64,000 nucleotides of DNA from Shewanella donghaensis. GTDB lineage: Bacteria > Pseudomonadota > Gammaproteobacteria > Enterobacterales > Shewanellaceae. This document shows, piece by piece, positions 63,601-64,000 of this stretch. The notes below the pieces were generated by a model. The model was not told the origin of the DNA, made no database searches, and saw only the letters and a list, made by a program, of their open reading frames with translations. A program made the position numbers and the translations under genes. Each line of letters begins with the position of its first letter. The first letter of the stretch is position 1. The stretch is taken from contig NZ_CP041783.1 in the NCBI RefSeq assembly GCF_007567505.1, positions 4,650,001-4,714,000 on the forward strand, in the 5' to 3' direction.

Positions 63601-64000
63601 TCTGAAAACGGCATAGGGGACTCTATTATTGTTGATGGTGAATTCACCATCGCTTGTTTAGTCGTTGAAGTATTTTGACGCTCACTCATTTGAGGTGCTT
63701 CAAAATGTCCTCGGCTCGCCATTGCTGTGACAGCAGTAGACGCTACGGGTTTTATTTGGGCTGTTTTAGCTCGGATGCTATTAATCTCAGCGAGTGGCGC
63801 ATCGACAATATGTTGGTAAATATCGCGGCCACCAAGGCTAACTTGCTTAACTAAGCTGAGCTTCTTGGCTGTTTGCTGCTGAATATCAATATCTAAACGT
63901 TGCTGACTCGCAAGTTGTTGCTCTGATGATTGACTTAGTAAGAGCTGTGAACATTGGTTTTCACTTAATGTGGCTACGATGGCATGTTGAGGCGCTGCTG
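60687..64000 (-). CDS. pfaC: PfaC, polyunsaturated fatty acid synthase, dehydratase-containing C-terminal part (5'-partial)
   Basis: The frame stays open to the window edge, so the ATG at 63722 is internal and the KS and chain-length-factor domains lie outside. About 1104 codons are present: a Gln/Ala/Ser-rich linker, then two FabA-like dehydratase didomains. The first has GGAWGLGFIEGHKTLAPDHW and FPCHFQGDQVMAGSLMAEGC (His codon 62346-62348); the second GLGYLSGSRTIDPSDWFFQF and HFHQDPVMPGSLGVEAV. Both have Glu where FabA has its catalytic Asp. The dehydratases would introduce and isomerise the double bonds of EPA/DHA-type chains. Confidence 0.95.
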   Translation of the reverse strand, partial: AAPQHAIVATLSENQCSQLLLSQSSEQQLASQQRLDIDIQQQTAKKLSLVKQVSLGGRDIYQHIVDAPLAEINSIRAKTAQIKPVASTAVTAMASRGHFEAPQMSERQNTSTTKQAMVNSPSTIIESPMPFSDRSTQFSPAKQESASSVQTPSLAQAQTQAQVPPAHLTAFEQNQWLAHQAQLAFLKSRNEGLKVADALMKQQLAQANGQSYALPVQSAPTQAVNVLAQPVAVAPTLRPNHASVPPYIAPIPADKPCIWNYADLVEYAEGDIAKVFGPDYAVIDNYSRRVRLPTTDYLLVSRVTKLAATMNQYQPCSMTTEYDIPVDAPYLVDGQIPWAVAVESGQCDLMLISYLGIDFENKGERVYRLLDCTLTFLEDLPRGGDTLRYDIKINNFARNGETLLFFFSYECFVGDKMILKMDGGCAGFFTDQELDDGKGVIRTEDEIKLREDAFNNPNKPRFEPLLHCAQTQFDYGQIHNLLHADIGGCFAGEHQNHQLASGKQDSLCFASEKFLMIEQVGNLDVHGGAWGLGFIEGHKTLAPDHWYFPCHFQGDQVMAGSLMAEGCGQLLQFFMLHIGMHTLVENGRFQPLENASQKVRCRGQVLPQHGELTYRMEVTEIGIHPRPYAKANIDILLNGKAVVDFQNLGVMLKEESECARYINDTVVNDTATVSSTETSKASGQASKNAPLMSQIPDLSAPTNKGVIPLQHVEAPLIPDYPNRTPDTLPFTAYHMFEFATGNIENCFGPDFSIYRGFIPPRTPCGDLQLTTRIVEIEGKRGELKKPSSCIAEYEVPTDAWYFTKNSHASVMPYSVLMEISLQPNGFISGYMGTTLGFPGEELFFRNLDGSGELLRDVDLRGKTIVNDSRLLSTVIAGSNIIQSFTFELSVDNEPFYKGSAVFGYFKGDALKNQLGIDNGRITHPWHIDNNVAADITVDLLDKQSRVFHAPANQPHYCLAGGQLNFIDKAEIVDKGGKNGLGYLSGSRTIDPSDWFFQFHFHQDPVMPGSLGVEAVIELMQTYAISKDLGKGFTNPKFGQILSDIKWKYRGQINPLNKQMSLDVHISAVKDENGKRIIVGDANLSKDGLRIYEVKDIAICIEEA

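Noticed and set aside
63720..63722. ATG at 63722 as the start of pfaC
   Set aside because: The minus-strand frame continues without a stop to 64000, and PfaC should carry KS domains upstream.

Overview
The window looks like a chromosomal stretch of a marine gammaproteobacterium, most likely an AT-rich, cold-adapted Shewanella or a close relative. The main reasons are the 3' end of an omega-3 polyunsaturated fatty acid synthase cluster (pfaC-pfaD), a persulfide reductase of the Npsr type known from Shewanella, the cysD-cysN-SLC13-cysC order, and a Wzx/Wzy polysaccharide locus built on a bacillosamine-type sugar. I saw no rRNA or tRNA genes, CRISPR arrays, transposases or phage genes.

Layout. 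(1) 1-3805: the end of an operon resembling a Gram-negative version of the Dlt (D-alanylation) machinery: an adenylating ligase fused to a carrier protein, a DltD-like SGNH-type protein, an MBOAT acyltransferase, a 48-residue single-span membrane protein, and a zinc-ribbon methyltransferase. (2) 4071-18020: a 2817-residue secreted repeat protein with a sorting-like tail, an FG-GAP/ASPIC-UnbV protein, and an exported DUF255 thioredoxin-like protein with a DsbD-alpha-like end. (3) 18191-24114: sulfate activation (cysD, cysN, an SLC13 permease, cysC) followed by a DHH phosphoesterase. (4) 24141-42253: a long same-strand surface polysaccharide locus: glycosyltransferases, Wzz, Wzx, Wzy, pyruvyl transferase, nitroreductase, PglC/PglD/PglE-like proteins, Ugd, a PglF/WbpM-like dehydratase and GalU, ending at a strong terminator. 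(5) 42442-55131: housekeeping and regulatory genes: glmM, an RsmB/NOP-type RNA methyltransferase, an Omp85-type barrel, DUF2461, an FAH-family enzyme, a GGDEF cyclase, CBS and PilZ proteins, a CotH-type lipoprotein and a REC-REC-kinase protein. (6) 55520-58389: a sulfur module, with a split YeeE/YedE transporter divergent from Npsr. (7) 58744-64000: a small zinc-ribbon protein, pfaD and the C-terminal part of pfaC, all on the minus strand.

How the parts fit. In the polysaccharide locus GalU and Ugd supply UDP-glucose and UDP-glucuronate. The PglF/E/D-like enzymes would make UDP-N,N'-diacetylbacillosamine, and the PglC-like enzyme would load it on undecaprenyl phosphate. Four or five glycosyltransferases extend the unit, which is flipped by Wzx, polymerised by Wzy and length-controlled by Wzz. 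Two sulfur themes occur (assimilatory activation and persulfide/thiosulfate handling), and c-di-GMP signalling is represented by one cyclase and one PilZ effector. The least conventional parts are the Dlt-like cassette with its small membrane protein, the exported DUF255-DsbD-alpha fusion beside two FG-GAP proteins, and the DHH phosphoesterase placed directly after cysC. All calls rest on reading motifs in the sequence; no database search was run.
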